NCBI GenBank assembly: GCA_002392265.1 | Contig: DGGP01000109.1 | Location: 1 to 7,420 of the forward strand | DNA: 7,420 bases | Direction of reading: 5' to 3' | Origin: Firmicutes bacterium UBA3871 | GTDB taxonomy: Bacteria > Bacillota > Clostridia > Peptostreptococcales > Anaerovoracaceae | Shown here: one piece after another, positions 7,301 to 7,420 of the stretch | Numbering within the stretch: position 1 is the first letter of the stretch | Layout: every line of letters begins with the position of its first letter | Position numbers and translations under genes: made by a program | The notes under the pieces: generated by a model | Told to the model about the DNA's origin: nothing | Database searches by the model: none | The model's input: the letters and a program-made list of their open reading frames with translations, nothing else

Positions 7301-7420
7301 CGGATTTAGTTATGGTCGAGGAGGCGGACAATCCTTACGGTCCCGTTTACCGTGTGGTTGAAGGCACCGAGGTGATTTTGGAGGTGAATTTGGGGACAGG
7401 CACCAAAGTGGAAAAAAAGC
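4315..7420 (+). CDS. topB: DNA topoisomerase III (type IA) with a long triple-repeat C-terminal tail, C-terminus cut by window edge
   Basis: The enzyme cuts and rejoins single DNA strands through a tyrosine link, relaxing or decatenating DNA during replication and recombination. The reading frame is open for 1035 codons to the edge; bacterial TopB is usually about 600-730 residues. The TOPRIM domain has IIAEKP (4-9), GHLL (42-45) and the metal motif DPDDEG (103-108). VGRVQTPTLGLVV marks the central core. The catalytic tyrosine is Tyr323 in AITYNRSDCQYL (320-331), close to E. coli TopB Tyr328; SAHTAIIP is at 379-386. SIGTSATRSTII (534-545) and PDMTG (581-585) complete the core. Three four-cysteine repeats start at Cys642, Cys804 and Cys926, matching the topoisomerase C-terminal repeat family (Toprim_Crpt). 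Oddities are Asp106 where the family usually has Arg, and Asn324 where Pro is common after the catalytic Tyr. The gene is divergent from asnS. No conjugation or integrase genes are seen nearby, so a chromosomal topB is favoured over a mobile-element copy. Confidence 0.95.
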   Translation, partial: MKLIIAEKPMLARAIAAAIEGSSVNKDGYAVKGEYAIVAAFGHLLTLKEPEDYDAEVYGRWSLEALPIFFEDWGKKPGEGKEDRLNLIGRLLGEAECVIHAGDPDDEGQYLIDEILQWFKYSGPVYRLSTGDTTEAALRKALANLKDNKEFENYGWSAHARSVADIMVGYNFSRYFSLKNPHVKMLTVGRVQTPTLGLVVTRDLAIEDHTKQRYFIIGADLTVQAADGKRKTVHTVFEPAKDDPNLEDGRICDEDYAAETVDALKGKSFDGVKVEMKQLTEQPPLPFNLVKLQTYCSAKFGYEPGQVLEITQSLRDKHNAITYNRSDCQYLSEEQFKESPGTVRQVMANLSNDPAGKIFARLPIDTGLHSKAFNDKYISAHTAIIPQNRKLDITRLTEEERNVYLAIVKYFMAQFLPPAQKERTTLEAAVEGGMLRAVSTKITSEGFLKLIRQSAGEQGSEQEEENELSNIEPGTYSAACTKAGAEAKETKAPPRYTKASLNEDMTRIARYVTDPRAKELLLAKDREKKGENGSIGTSATRSTIIDNLEARGFIESRGKQIRSTVLGRELYRILPEELKKPDMTGYWWAVQQEIQDGEVPWTDLTDSVFEMIQKVLGTEYPKVDAYHVPESMRRGKLLLGACPRCGRDVVEGTNGFGCSGYADGCRFVIWKTAKSGMMSHVEVTADMVHKWLSGGFEDAERTVFEKSQGSAKGSGSSDVGEAQMSFNAVLEEASEASKGAGAERSSVIHRSNETVFIKRLYSEKSRKTYPGKVYLVDDGPGSQYGASFGLEEIVNEPPKALGKCPRCGCDVVEGKSGYGCSGYKEGCKFVIWKKAKSGMMSKAKVTRGAVKKLLRSEWIADEAEGAPEGRRRTADTVHMRRLYSSAKDKIYSGDVFLYDDGPGSQYGASFGLAGISNDGPEVLGKCPRCGKDVTETRLAFSCSGFRDGCKFAIWKNSKMKLLANVTFTKTDAKKFLAGKAVTKSKLVDKKGNIFKADLVMVEEADNPYGPVYRVVEGTEVILEVNLGTGTKVEKK
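6643..6683 (+). repeat. 41-bp exact direct repeat, copy 1 (arm of topB repeat 1)
   Basis: This stretch encodes DDGPGSQYGASFG plus the first two bases of the next Leu codon. It is identical in all 41 bases to 7009-7049, 366 bp (122 codons) downstream. The bases on both sides differ immediately. Confidence 0.95.
7009..7049 (+). repeat. 41-bp exact direct repeat, copy 2 (arm of topB repeat 2)
   Basis: This is the second copy of the 6643-6683 sequence, in the same reading frame and at the equivalent place in the second C-terminal unit. The flanking codons encode related but diverged residues (VYLV versus VFLY before, EEI versus AGI after). Confidence 0.95.

Larger units (their letters stand above)
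6238..7420 (+). repeat. Three tandem four-cysteine (Toprim_Crpt-like) repeats within topB
   Basis: Each unit has a zinc-ribbon-like head, CPRCG then CSG(Y/F)xxGCxFxIWK, followed by a beta-rich arm ending in a YGxxF/Y motif. The cysteines are 642/645/658/665, 804/807/820/827 and 926/929/942/949. The arms are at about 755-790, 877-912 and 984-1014. Units 2 and 3 are exactly 122 codons apart. Units 1 and 2 are 162 codons apart because unit 1 has a Ser/Gly/Glu-rich linker (about 695-750). The third arm (SKLVDKKGNIFKADLVMVEE) is the most diverged and looks most like the usual family form. Zinc binding and a single-stranded DNA-binding role are inferred from the family. Confidence 0.85.

Noticed and set aside
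4315..7420. topB as part of an integrative conjugative element
   Set aside because: Such elements often carry a topoisomerase III, but the neighbours here are asnS and an EF-G gene, and no relaxase, integrase, transfer gene or attachment repeat is visible. The right flank is not in the window, so this is not fully excluded.

Overview
The window looks like a chromosomal housekeeping segment of a low-to-mid GC Gram-positive anaerobe, most likely class Clostridia. This is inferred from the GGAGG-type ribosome binding sites, the sigma-A-like promoters, the EF-G paralogue type and the YuxH-like EAL/HDOD protein. I cannot place the genus. There are four genes and almost no spare DNA. No tRNA, rRNA, insertion sequence or CRISPR array was seen.

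The left part is read on the minus strand. Transcription starts in the intergenic region near 4180 with asnS (asparaginyl-tRNA synthetase, 2732-4126). It continues after 30 bp into a c-di-GMP-type signalling protein with a degenerate EAL domain and an HDOD domain (1487-2701). A 93-bp gap holds an extended -10 promoter for an elongation factor G paralogue (1-1393). This gene runs off the left edge after 464 codons, early in domain IV.

The right part is read on the plus strand. A 188-bp divergent intergenic region (4127-4314) carries a promoter facing each way. The rightward promoter serves topB, a type IA DNA topoisomerase III (4315 to the right edge, at least 1035 codons). After a standard TOPRIM/catalytic core of about 630 residues, this protein carries three four-cysteine C-terminal repeats. 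Repeats 2 and 3 lie exactly 122 codons apart, and two of the repeat arms share an identical 41-bp DNA stretch.

The genes fit general information processing: tRNA charging, a translation GTPase, and DNA topology. The EAL/HDOD regulator is the only signalling element. I did not find a convincing new multi-gene system. The points most worth a second look are the topoisomerase tail array and motif changes, the non-canonical EF-G switch II, and the linkage of a catalytically dead EAL/HDOD protein to asnS.
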